A stretch of DNA of 64,000 nt, taken from the NCBI RefSeq assembly GCF_000364605.1, contig NZ_KB822575.1, positions 829,655 to 893,654 of the forward strand, written 5' to 3'. A program made the translations under genes and the position numbers. The notes beneath the pieces were generated by a model. The model was not told the DNA's origin. It did no database searches and saw nothing but the letters and a program-made list of their open reading frames with translations. Source of the DNA: Nocardioides sp. Iso805N (GTDB lineage Bacteria; Actinomycetota; Actinomycetes; Propionibacteriales; Nocardioidaceae). Positions 56,096 through 64,000 of this stretch are shown in pieces. Each line of letters begins with the position of its first letter. Position 1 is the first letter of the stretch.

Positions 56096-57340
56096 CGGAC
56101 CAACTGGGCAGGCAGCCATACCTACGAGGCGACCGACGTCGTCACACCGGCAAGCGTCACTGAGGTGCAGGAGCTGATTGCGGCCTCGCCGCGCATCCGG
56201 GCGCTCGGCAGTCGACACTCCTTCACCGATCTGGCCGACACCCCCGGCGTACAGGTCTCGCTCGAGGGGCTGCCCGCGACGGTCGAGGTGATCGGTGACG
56301 TGGTGCGGGTGCCGGCCGGCCTGCGGTACGGCGACCTCGCCACCGAGCTGGTGCCGCGCGGCCTGGCGCTGGCCAACCTCGCCTCCCTGCCGCACATCTC
56401 CGTGGCAGGTGCCGTCGCGACCGGCACGCACGGCTCGGGACGGCGCAACCAGTCCCTGGCGGGTGCCGTCCGGGGCATGGAGCTGGTCACCGGCACCGGC
56501 GAGCTGGTGCGGCTCACCGGCGCTGAGCTGACCGGTGCGGTCGTGGCCATGGGCACGCTGGGCATCGTGACGTCGCTCGACCTCGCCGTGGAGCCGGCGT
56601 TCGAGCTGACCCAGGTCGTCTACGAGGGGTTGAGCTGGACGGCGCTGCTGGACCGCCTCGACGAGGTGCTGAGCTGCGCTTACTCGGTCTCGGTCTTCAC
56701 CCCCTGGGTCGGTGAGGACGTCGGCCAGGTCTGGGTGAAGGCGCGCACCTCGACAGGCTCGGTGACCGGGGAGCCGGTCGAGGTGCTTGTCGACGCGGGC
56801 GCGCACGTGGCGACCGAGCAGCGGCACATGATCGCCGGGATGGCCGTCGAGAACACCACTCCGCAGCTCGGCGTCGCGGGTCCCTGGCACGAGCGGCTGC
56901 CGCACTTCCGGATGGGCTTCCTGCCGAGCGCCGGGGAGGAGCTGCAGACCGAGTACCTGGTCCCGATGTCGCGGGCCGCTGAGGCGCTGGGCGCCGTACG
57001 TGCGCTCGGGGAGGCGATGCACGAGGTGTTGTTCGTGACCGAGCTGCGTACGATCGCGGCCGACGACCTCTGGCTCTCCGGCGCGTACGGCGAGGACGCG
57101 ATCGCCCTGCACTTCACCTGGCACCGGGATCCGCTCCGGGTCCAGCCGCTGGTCGACCGGCTCGAGGAGGTGCTGCTCCCGCTGGGGGCGCGCCCGCACT
57201 GGGGCAAGGTGTTCCGGGCGCACGCCGACGCGCTCGCGCCGCTCTATCCGCGCTGGAGCGACTTCCTCGACCTGGCCGCACGGCTCGATCCTGAGGGCCG
57301 GTTCCGGAACGCCTGGACCGAGCGCCACCTGGGGATTTAG
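56093..57340 (+). CDS. FAD-linked alditol/aldonolactone oxidase (AldO-like)
   Basis: 415 residues from GTG 56093. The N-terminus TNWAGSHTYEA and the motif IRALGSRHSFTDL hold the His that is covalently linked to FAD in AldO/xylitol oxidase; VAGAVATGTHGSGRRN is the FAD-binding loop. The C-terminal ARPHWGKVFR resembles the HWGK motif of the family, and the end is ARLDPEGRFRNAW. It oxidises the terminal alcohol of sugar alcohols to an aldehyde with H2O2 release (family knowledge); substrate not determined. Confidence 0.87.
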   Translation: MRTNWAGSHTYEATDVVTPASVTEVQELIAASPRIRALGSRHSFTDLADTPGVQVSLEGLPATVEVIGDVVRVPAGLRYGDLATELVPRGLALANLASLPHISVAGAVATGTHGSGRRNQSLAGAVRGMELVTGTGELVRLTGAELTGAVVAMGTLGIVTSLDLAVEPAFELTQVVYEGLSWTALLDRLDEVLSCAYSVSVFTPWVGEDVGQVWVKARTSTGSVTGEPVEVLVDAGAHVATEQRHMIAGMAVENTTPQLGVAGPWHERLPHFRMGFLPSAGEELQTEYLVPMSRAAEALGAVRALGEAMHEVLFVTELRTIAADDLWLSGAYGEDAIALHFTWHRDPLRVQPLVDRLEEVLLPLGARPHWGKVFRAHADALAPLYPRWSDFLDLAARLDPEGRFRNAWTERHLGI

Positions 57341-57371
57341 GCCGGCCGCTCGGCGCTTGATAGCCTGTCCC

Positions 57372-57399
57372 GTCTTCGTCTGCCCAGTCGGATGAGGAC
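57372..57399 (+). promoter_or_regulatory. Possible structured leader of the rpsF operon
   Basis: GTCTTCGTC (57372-57380) can pair with GATGAGGAC (57391-57399) over nine positions, including G-U pairs, with a 10-nt loop, about 60 nt upstream of rpsF. S6:S18 autoregulatory leaders are known from other bacteria; whether this is one is only suggested. Confidence 0.3.
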
Positions 57400-57461
57400 A
57401 ACGCACAGCCCTCCTGCCATGGAGAGACCATGGCCGCTGAGTCCGTAGGAGGTGGGAAGCT

Positions 57462-57749
57462 ATGCGTGCTTACGAGGTTGTGGTCATTCTCGACCCTGCC
57501 ACTGACGAGCGCACCGTCGCTCCGTCGCTCGACAAGTTCCTCAACGTGGTCCGCAACGACGGTGGCACCGTCGAGTCGGTCGACGTGTGGGGCCGTCGCC
57601 GCCTGGCGTACGAGGTCAAGAAGAACGCCGAGGGCATCTACGCCATCGTCAACTTGACCGCCGAGCCGGCCACCGTCAAGGAGCTCGACCGTCAGCTCAC
57701 GCTGAACGAGTCGATCCTGCGTACCAAGGTCATTCGCCCCGGCAAGTGA
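57462..57749 (+). CDS. rpsF: 30S ribosomal protein S6
   Basis: 95 residues. [19 protein letters not shown] start, [21 protein letters not shown] core, ending [12 protein letters not shown]6 pairs with S18 on the 30S platform. Preceded by TAGGAGGTGGGAAGCT, a strong ribosome site. First gene of the rpsF-ssb-rpsR-rplI operon. Confidence 0.97.
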   Translation: MRAYEVVVILDPATDERTVAPSLDKFLNVVRNDGGTVESVDVWGRRRLAYEVKKNAEGIYAIVNLTAEPATVKELDRQLTLNESILRTKVIRPGK

Positions 57750-57827
57750 CCCCCTCGTTCTTGTCGGTCCCGTGCTGTTTGATGGGCCGACAAGGACGTA
57801 GATCAGAACGAGACCTAGGGAGACGCC

Positions 57828-58451
57828 ATGGCTGGCGAGACCGTCATCACCGTGATCGGCAATCTGACCGACGACCCGGAGCTGCGCTTCACGCCCTCCG
57901 GCGCTGCGGTCGCCAACTTCACGGTGGCCTCGACGCCGCGCACGCTCAACCGCCAGACCCAGCAGTGGGAGGACGGCGAGACGCTGTTCCTGCGCTGCTC
58001 GATCTGGCGTCAGGCTGCTGAGAACGTCGCTGAGTCGCTGACCCGGGGCACCCGGGTCATCGTCCAGGGCCGCCTCAAGGCGCGCTCCTACGAGACGCGT
58101 GAGGGTGAGAAGCGCACCGTCACCGAGCTCGAGGTCGACGAGGTCGGCCCGTCGCTGACCTGGGCGACCGCGAAGGTCAACCGGGTCAGCCGTCAGGGTG
58201 GCTCCGGTGGCGGCGGCTTCAACGCCGGCGGTGGCGGTGGTTTCAGTGGCGGAAACGCCGGTGGAGGCGCTCCGCAGCAGGCTCCGGCCAACGACCCGTG
58301 GGCGACCCCGGCTCCGCAGGCTCCCGCCCAGCAGGGCGGCGGCTACGGCGGCAACCAGGGCAACCCGGGCCAGGGCGGCCAGGGCGGCAGCGCTCCGGCC
58401 AACGACCCTTGGGGAGCTCCGGGCATCGGCTCGGACGAGCCCCCGTTCTGA
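57828..58451 (+). CDS. ssb: Single-stranded DNA-binding protein
   Basis: 207 residues. OB-fold (about 1-110: [55 protein letters not shown]), followed by a Gly/Gln/Asn-rich linker (about 122-198) and the acidic tip SDEPPF that binds replication proteins. Coats ssDNA during replication and repair. ATG with GGGAG upstream. Confidence 0.96.
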   Translation: MAGETVITVIGNLTDDPELRFTPSGAAVANFTVASTPRTLNRQTQQWEDGETLFLRCSIWRQAAENVAESLTRGTRVIVQGRLKARSYETREGEKRTVTELEVDEVGPSLTWATAKVNRVSRQGGSGGGGFNAGGGGGFSGGNAGGGAPQQAPANDPWATPAPQAPAQQGGGYGGNQGNPGQGGQGGSAPANDPWGAPGIGSDEPPF

Positions 58452-58519
58452 TCAACAGCTCAGACCGAATCCCTCAACCATTCCGACCTAGGTCGGGCTT
58501 CTAGAAAGGAAGCACCACA

Positions 58520-58756
58520 ATGGCCAAGGCAGTGATTCGCAAGCCGAAGAAGAAGGTTTGCCAGTTCTGCAAGGAGAAGGCGACCGGTGTCGACTACAAG
58601 GACACCACCCTGCTCCGCAAGTTCATCTCGGACCGCGGCAAGATCCGTGCTCGCCGAGTGACCGGCAACTGCGTCCAGCACCAGCGCGACGTGGCCATCG
58701 CGGTCAAGAACGCGCGCGAGGTCGCTCTCCTGCCCTACACCTCTACCGGTCGCTGA
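58520..58756 (+). CDS. rpsR: 30S ribosomal protein S18 (zinc-binding C+ type)
   Basis: 78 residues: [47 protein letters not shown]. The CxxC and downstream C-x3-H form the zinc ribbon of the C+ type; actinobacteria often also carry a C- paralogue used in zinc shortage. ATG with AGAAAGGAAG upstream. Confidence 0.97.
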   Translation: MAKAVIRKPKKKVCQFCKEKATGVDYKDTTLLRKFISDRGKIRARRVTGNCVQHQRDVAIAVKNAREVALLPYTSTGR

Positions 58757-58770
58757 GAGGAGACGACATC

Positions 58771-59220
58771 ATGGCGAAGATCATCCTGACCCAGGAAGTC
58801 TCCGGTCTCGGTTCGGCGGGTGACGTCGTCGAGGTCAAGGACGGCTACGCGCGCAACTTCCTGCTTCCGCAGGGCGTCGCGATCCGTTGGACCAAGGGCG
58901 CCGAGAAGGAGGTCGAGTCCATCCGTGCCGCGCGTGCCAAGCGCGCTGCTCGCGACCTCGACCACGCCGCCCAGATCAAGGGCAAGCTCGAGTCGGCCGC
59001 GGTCAGCCTCAAGGTCCGTGCCGGCCAGGACGGTCGCCTCTTCGGCGCCGTCACCGTCGCCGACATCGCGGGTGCCCTCGAGGCCACCACGGGCGAGTCG
59101 ATCGACAAGCGCACCATCGCGGTGAAGAACGCGATCAAGAGCCTCGGCAGCCACACGGTCGCCGTGCGCCTGCACGACGAGGTCACCGCTTCGGTGGCGC
59201 TCAACGTCGTTCCGGCCTGA
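58771..59220 (+). CDS. rplI: 50S ribosomal protein L9
   Basis: 149 residues. N-terminal domain [37 protein letters not shown], long connecting helix (about 42-75), C-terminal domain ending [18 protein letters not shown]. Binds the base of the L1 stalk. Strong GAGAGGAG site; 14 bp after rpsR. Confidence 0.97.
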   Translation: MAKIILTQEVSGLGSAGDVVEVKDGYARNFLLPQGVAIRWTKGAEKEVESIRAARAKRAARDLDHAAQIKGKLESAAVSLKVRAGQDGRLFGAVTVADIAGALEATTGESIDKRTIAVKNAIKSLGSHTVAVRLHDEVTASVALNVVPA

Positions 59221-59230
59221 TCCACGTTCG

Positions 59231-59258
59231 GCGGCCGGTCCCTTCGGGGGCCGGCCGC
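59231..59258 (+). terminator. Terminator of the rpsF operon with UUCG loop
   Basis: GCGGCCGGTCCC-TTCG-GGGGCCGGCCGC: a 12-bp stem (one G-U pair) closed by a UUCG tetraloop, 10 bp after rplI. Confidence 0.8.
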
Positions 59259-59283
59259 TGCTGCATTTCGGGGGGTTGCGGGC

Positions 59284-59380
59284 GGAGTAACACGTCGTTG
59301 GGTGGAGTAACACGATGTTGAGGGGGAGTAGCAGCACGTCTGGACAGGCTGCTACTCCCCCTGAACACCGTGTTACTCCC
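59284..59380. repeat. Palindromic dispersed element, copy 3
   Basis: About 97 bp; arms 59304-59332 and 59351-59379 with two mismatches, loop AGCACGTCTGGACAGGCT shared with copy 2, and the extra direct GGAGTAACACG 20 bp left of the left arm as in copies 1 and 2. Its right end carries the stop codon of the convergent DinB gene. Confidence 0.9.
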
Positions 59381-59984
59381 AATCGTCGGCAGCCCCCTCG
59401 TCAGGAAAGCGCTCCGCGATCGCCGACAGCTTCCTGACGTACGCCGGCCAGTCAGCCTCACCCGGCAGGTTCGTGTGAGTCGCGCTGAGCCCGGCGGCGC
59501 CGTCGATCTGCTCGCGCAGGATGTCCGCGTGCCCGGCGTGGCGAGCGATGTCCTCGAGCACGTAGACGATCAGCTGCCGCAGCGCGATCTCGGCGCGCTC
59601 CGGCGGCCACCACGGGACCCGACCGACGGTGTCGAGGGGCAGCTCCTCGAGGGTCGCGTCGACGTACTCGCCCACCCGGCGGTAGAGGTCGATCAGCTCC
59701 GCTGCGGACTCCTCCTCGGTCGCGTACCAGTCGACCTGCGGGTCCTGGTCGTAGGCGTTGAGGGGGATGAGCTCGGTGGACATCGGCGGCGTGCGGCCGA
59801 AGGTCGTGCCGAAGTAGCCGGCCTCGACGTTGAGGCAGTGCTTCACGATGCCGATCAGGCTGGTCCCGGTGGGCGTACGGGGCAGGCGCAGCTCGCGCTC
59901 GGAGAGGCCGTCGGCCTTCCACAGCACGGCCTCGCGCGCCAGGCGCAGGTAGCGCTGCAGCGCCTCCTTCTCAGAGTTCGTCAT
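59373..59984 (-). CDS. DinB family protein (DUF664 type)
   Basis: 203 residues. Four-helix DinB bundle with the metal-binding histidines in IGIVKHCLNVEAGYFG and LEDIARHAGHADILREQIDG (H-x3-H type), and WWPPERAEIALRQLIVYV. Related proteins include thiol-dependent S-transferases using mycothiol or bacillithiol; the actual reaction is unknown. The last codon and TAA stop lie inside palindromic element copy 3, so the C-terminus has probably been set by the element. Confidence 0.88.
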   Translation of the reverse strand: MTNSEKEALQRYLRLAREAVLWKADGLSERELRLPRTPTGTSLIGIVKHCLNVEAGYFGTTFGRTPPMSTELIPLNAYDQDPQVDWYATEEESAAELIDLYRRVGEYVDATLEELPLDTVGRVPWWPPERAEIALRQLIVYVLEDIARHAGHADILREQIDGAAGLSATHTNLPGEADWPAYVRKLSAIAERFPDEGAADDWE

Positions 59985-59993
59985 GGCCTGACG

Positions 59994-61337
59994 CTAGGCC
60001 GAGGCACCCGTCACGAGCCAGTGATCTCCGCGCGCCCGGTGGGTGAGCACCACGAACCGGGCCCCCATGAAGACCACCGAGAAGGTCACCCAGACCCATG
60101 CCAGCCCGCCGCCGAGCGCGACGGTCAGCGCGAGGACGGGCACGTAGATTGCGAGGACGAGCAGTCCGCCGAGGGCGAGGTAGCGGCCGTCGCCGGCACC
60201 GATGAGGACGCCGTCGAGGACGAAGACGACGCCGCAGACGGGCTCGGCGAGCGCCACGATGAGCAGCACCGTGACGAGTCGCTGCCGTACGTCGGCGTCG
60301 TCGGTGAAGAGCGCGCCGAGCAGCGGGGACCCGGCCGCGAGTAGTACGCCGCCCGCGACCCCGACGACGACGCCCCACCACACCATTCGGTTGGTCGCGG
60401 CACGTACGGCTGCGCTGTCGCCGGCTCCCAGAGCGCGCCCGGTGATGGCCTGGGCGGCGATCGCGATGGCGTCGAGCACGAAGGCCAGGAGCGTCCACAG
60501 CGTGAAGGCGATCTGGTGCGCAGCGAGCGCGGTGGCCTGCTCGTGACTGTCGTGCGTCGCGGCGGTGCGGCTGACCGCGAAGGTGGTCACCAGCAGCGCC
60601 GCCCGCAGGGTGAGTGTCCGTACCACCAGCGCGACGCCGGCGCGGGCCGCCTGTCGGATGCCGGAGAGATCGGGACGCAGCGAGATGCCGTCCGAGCTGC
60701 GTACGACCACGGCGACCAGTGCGAGAGCGGCCAGCAGCTGGGCGCAGAGCGAGCCGAGCGCGGAGCCGCGGATGCCGAGGCCTGCGCCGTACACGAGGAG
60801 GAGGTTGAGAACGATGTTCAGCACGTTGCCGCAGATCGCCACCACCATCGGCGTGCGGGTGTCCTGGAGGCCGCGAAGCACTCCGGTGGCGGCCATCATC
60901 AGCAGCAACGGGGTGATGCCGACGGCGGCGATGCGCAGGTAGGCGGCGCCTTGGTCGGCGACAGGAGCATCGGCGCCGGCGACCTGGACCAGTGGGTGGG
61001 CGAGCAGGACGCACGGGACGGTCACGACCACGCCGATGAGGACGGCCAGCCAGAGTCCGTCGATGCCCTGGGTCAGAGCGCCGCGGGTGTCGCCCGCCCC
61101 GAGCTTGCGCGCCACCGCTGCGGTGGTGCCGTAGGCGAGGAAGACGCACATGCCGGTGATGGTCTGCAGCACCACGCCGGCGACCCCGAGCCCGGCGAGC
61201 TGGCGGGTGCCGAGGTGGCCGACGATCGCCGAGTCGGCGATCAGGAAGAGCGGCTCGGCGACGAGTGCGAGGAAGGCCGGTACGGCGAGGCGCCAGATCT
61301 CCCGATCGGCCTGGTGATCGCGTCCTGGCACCGGCAC
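59994..61337 (-). CDS. MATE family efflux transporter (DinF-like)
   Basis: 447 residues, about 12 TM helices in two homologous halves. Start segment REIWRLAVPAFLALVAEPLFLIADSAIVGHLGT and later TLTLRAALLVTTFAVSRTA fit the DinF branch of MATE/MOP transporters, which export cationic or organic compounds in exchange for H+ or Na+. GTG start. Directly upstream of dinB on the same strand (9 bp between), probably one transcript. Confidence 0.93.
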   Translation of the reverse strand: MPVPGRDHQADREIWRLAVPAFLALVAEPLFLIADSAIVGHLGTRQLAGLGVAGVVLQTITGMCVFLAYGTTAAVARKLGAGDTRGALTQGIDGLWLAVLIGVVVTVPCVLLAHPLVQVAGADAPVADQGAAYLRIAAVGITPLLLMMAATGVLRGLQDTRTPMVVAICGNVLNIVLNLLLVYGAGLGIRGSALGSLCAQLLAALALVAVVVRSSDGISLRPDLSGIRQAARAGVALVVRTLTLRAALLVTTFAVSRTAATHDSHEQATALAAHQIAFTLWTLLAFVLDAIAIAAQAITGRALGAGDSAAVRAATNRMVWWGVVVGVAGGVLLAAGSPLLGALFTDDADVRQRLVTVLLIVALAEPVCGVVFVLDGVLIGAGDGRYLALGGLLVLAIYVPVLALTVALGGGLAWVWVTFSVVFMGARFVVLTHRARGDHWLVTGASA

Positions 61338-61804
61338 ACGGTAGCGGGCGCTGGCCCGCTTGGGGCAGTCGGCCTAGGACGAAAGGCCTCGTTTTGACGG
61401 GCGGTGGAAAACCTGTGCATAGGGGTCTAGACCGGCGCTAAGTCGACAAACACGCAGACCACGCCGAGATGACCGCCGGATGAACGCGGTCCCAGGACCA
61501 CAATTTCGGTTCCACACTCCCACAGGCGCGTTTCCGCAGGTCAGAGGCATGGTCGGCGTGTCGCTCGGTGTGTCGTGCACAGCAGTCTCCCCAGGCTGTG
61601 CACCTCAATCCACGGGTCTTCCACGGGTATCGGCCGGTTATCCCCAGGGCCTGTGGATAAGGGAGTGTCTTTTGGGGGTGATGCCCACGTAAGGTCGCGC
61701 TGACCGGTCGGCACGCAGGCTCTGGGGAGCACCCCATCAGGCACCTTCCCGGAACTGTCGGATCTGCCGACTATGGTCGCGAACGCGAGACTGGGAGGTC
61801 GGAT
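61338..61804. other. Intergenic region MATE-dnaB with DnaA boxes
   Basis: 467 bp without a supported gene. TTATCCCCA (61638-61646, one mismatch) and TGTGGATAA (61652-61660, perfect DnaA box on the minus strand) face each other five bases apart, about 145 bp before the dnaB start. The rest shows scattered weak box-like words such as CAATCCACG and TGTGCATAG. Confidence 0.6.
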
Positions 61805-63223
61805 TTGAGCGTCACCGAGGAGGATGCGCGCAGCATGCAGGAGCCGCCGTTCGACGGGTGGGGCGACGGGCCCGCGGCGTTCGAGCCTGGCGAGCAGAAG
61901 CGCGCACCCAACGACCGCACGCCGCCGCAGGACATGGCGGCGGAGCAGTCGGTGCTCGGCGCGATGCTCATCTCCAAGGACGCCATCGCGGATGTCTCGG
62001 AGTCGGTCCGCGGCGCCGACTTCTACCGGCCCAGCCACGAGACGATCTTCGACGCGATCATCGACCTCTACGGGCGCGGCGAGCCGGCCGACATGATCAC
62101 CGTCGCCGGTGAGCTGCAGCGCCGCGCGCAGCTCGAGCGCATCGGCGGCGCCCCCTACCTGCACACCCTCGCGGCCAACGTCCCGATCGCCTCCAACGCG
62201 AGCTACTACGCCGAGATCGTCAAGGAGAAGGCGACACTGCGCCGGCTCGTCGACGCCGGCACCAAGATCGTGCAGATGGGCTACGCCGGCGAGGGTGACG
62301 TCGACGACATCGTCGACGTCGCGCAGGCCGAGGTCTTCAAGCTCACCGAGAAGCGGTCCACCGAGGACTACGCCCCGCTGTCGGACATCATGGACTCCGT
62401 CCTCGATGAGATCGAGACGATCTCCAACCGGGACGCGGGCCTCTACGGCGTACCGACGGGGTTTGCGGACCTCGACGACCTGACCAACGGCTTCCAGGGC
62501 GGCCAGATGATCATCGTTGCGGCGCGTCCCGCGATGGGTAAGTCGACGCTGGCGCTGGACTTCTGCCGTGCGGCCTCGATCCACAACAACCTCACCAGCG
62601 TCTTCTTCAGCCTGGAGATGAGCCGCGCCGAGATCACGATGCGTCTGCTCTCGGCCGAGGCGAAGGTGCCGCTCAACCACATCCGCAACGGCAACATGAC
62701 CGACGACGACTGGAACAAGCTGGCCCGCCACATGCCGGCGGTGTCGGCGGCTCCGATGTTCATCGACGACAGCCCCAACATGACGATGATGGAGATCCGC
62801 TCGAAGGCGCGGCGGCTCAAGCAGCGCCACGACCTCAAGCTGATCGTCCTCGACTACCTCCAGCTGATGAGCTCGGGCAAGAAGGTGGAGAGCCGCCAGC
62901 TCGAGGTCTCGGAGTTCTCCCGCCAGATCAAGCTGCTGGCCAAGGAGCTTGAGGTCCCGATCATCACGCTCTCCCAGCTCAACCGTGGCTCCGAGCAGCG
63001 CGCCGACAAGCGCCCGATGGTCTCCGACCTGCGTGAGTCCGGCTCGCTGGAGCAGGACGCCGACATGGTCGTCCTGCTGCACCGCGAGGATGTCTACGAG
63101 AAGGAGTCGACCCGCCCCGGCGAGGCCGACATCATCGTCGCCAAGCACCGCAACGGCCCCACGCGCGACCTGGTGGTGGCGTTCCAAGGTCACTACAGCC
63201 GGTTCGTCGACATGGCGCACTAG
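61805..63223 (+). CDS. dnaB: Replicative DNA helicase DnaB
   Basis: 472 residues from TTG, with GGGAGGTC upstream. N-terminal DnaB domain ([22 protein letters not shown]), linker helix, then the RecA-like C-terminal domain with Walker [18 protein letters not shown], Walker B [9 protein letters not shown] and [30 protein letters not shown]. No intein interrupts the Walker motifs. The hexamer unwinds DNA at the fork; a DUF721/DciA candidate loader is encoded in the same window. Confidence 0.97.
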   Translation: [472 protein letters not shown]

Positions 63224-64000
63224 CCGAGTTCTGCTTGTCGAGATGCAACGTAGTTTGACGAGATCGACAGCCGGATAAATTATCCGCTCCACCGACAGTC
63301 TGGCCGCCTCCAGTGCGGTAGGTCGATGGAGCCGGGGACCACGGAAAAGCCGACTTCCGTACGCCGGACGCGACCCGAGCGATACGCACTCCGCACACAA
63401 TCACGCTCGGGTGCAACAGCCTGCTCTGGAACCACAGCCGCGACCTGACTGTGCTGCGACGGGCTAAGTTGTGGGCGGCGGCGTCCGCCCCGGCCTGCCC
63501 CGCACAAGGTCGAGCCGGGGTGCGTCACCAGTTGTAGTAGTTGGCTTCGCCACGTCGTGAGGGCTGCTTGACCGATTCGCCGTCCAGGTCTTGGACCGAA
63601 CCGCCGTTCAGATGATCGGAGCCGCCTCGCGTCCCTCGGTTCTCGATCAGGCCAGCGACGTGTCGGGATCCGGCCAGTTTGCCGCCGGGGTGAACCCGCA
63701 CAAGTCCCCGTCCTCGACGTGCGTGGATCCACTCTGGTCGCCGAGTACGTCGGCCACGGCATCCACTCCACGTGCAGCGAGCCAGAGTGCTGCCCGACGA
63801 TGCGGGTGGAAGTGCCTTCCGGGGCTGCGGGGTTCGTTCCAGCATCGCAATGCAGGAACGCGCTTGCCGTGCAAGGTGACCTGCCTCACCGTTTGGGTTC
63901 CAGATTGACCTGTCACTCGTCGTGCAGCCGACCCGGTCGTTCTTCCATTCGCTCACTGTTCCGCAGCCTGCTGGGCAGGCAGCCAAAGTGGCGAGAGGAC
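63224..64000. other. Region after dnaB without a recognisable gene
   Basis: 777 bp. It contains a 15-bp inverted repeat CGGATAA-A-TTATCCG (63272-63286), operator- or terminator-like. Short open frames on the minus strand (63647-63916, 63525-63986) give no family resemblance; the 89-residue one has a reasonable composition (FHPHRRAALWLAARGVDAVA) and could be a degraded gene. I do not support a CDS here. Confidence 0.5.

Overview
The window is about 64 kb of GC-rich DNA with GTG/TTG starts, many 1-4 nt gene overlaps and several apparently leaderless genes. Gene content and order are those of the replication-origin region of an actinobacterial chromosome: pknA-pknB, crgA, rhomboid, ppiA, gyrB-gyrA-DUF3566-tRNA-Ile-tRNA-Ala, gnd, recF, dciA-like DUF721, dnaN, dnaA, rpmH-rnpA-yidD-yidC-jag-rsmG-parA-parB, trxB-trxA, murJ, pcnA, ino1, ponA, rpsF-ssb-rpsR-rplI and dnaB. 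Details such as a free-standing murJ, a DLW-39 peptide between the two tRNAs and an AbiEi-like gene suggest Nocardioidaceae (Nocardioides-like). That placement is inferred from synteny, not from a search.

Layout. 1-8.8 kb: kinases PknA (3' end only) and PknB, DUF881, a double-length CrgA, rhomboid, cyclophilin, DUF3817, SURF1 and a membrane protein with a PLC-like domain. 8.9-13 kb: HtrA-type protease, PAS-PAS-GGDEF-EAL protein, alpha/beta hydrolase. 13-21 kb, minus strand: tRNA-Ala, DLW-39, tRNA-Ile, DUF3566, gyrA, gyrB, then DUF721, recF, HAD hydrolase, gnd (21.4-22.3 kb) and dnaN (22.4-23.5 kb). 23.5-26.9 kb: origin neighbourhood, where a divergent ohr/ohrR pair separates dnaN from dnaA and DnaA-box-like sequences lie in both flanking gaps. 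26.9-32 kb, plus strand: rpmH to parB with two perfect parS sites. 32-36 kb: aminotransferase, GNAT, trxA, trxB. 36-43.7 kb: pseudokinase, murJ, DUF6049, pcnA, SRPBCC. 43.7-46.8 kb: an AbiEi-like gene bracketed by palindromic repeats, then ino1 and its PadR neighbour. 47-57 kb: class A PBP, GT87-like protein, an alanine-racemase-like/FemAB pair, LLM oxidoreductase, endonuclease IV, kinase, alditol-oxidase-like protein. 57.4-63.2 kb: S6-SSB-S18-L9 operon, DinB, MATE, dnaB. The last 780 bp hold no recognisable gene.

The genes form connected modules: initiation and replication (DnaA, DnaB, DUF721/DciA, DnaN, SSB, RecF, gyrase), segregation (ParABS), envelope growth and its kinase signalling (PknA/B, CrgA, MurJ plus pseudokinase, PBP, FemAB), membrane insertion (YidC/YidD/Jag), redox (Trx, Ohr) and inositol-lipid or mycothiol supply (Ino1).

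Most unusual observations: a dispersed ~97-bp palindromic element in three copies, two of them around the AbiEi-like gene; a 22-bp perfect palindrome inside the dnaA linker; a CrgA made of two CrgA units; ohr/ohrR lying between dnaA and dnaN; parS sites embedded in rsmG and parA; and a probable CTG start fused to the gnd stop codon.
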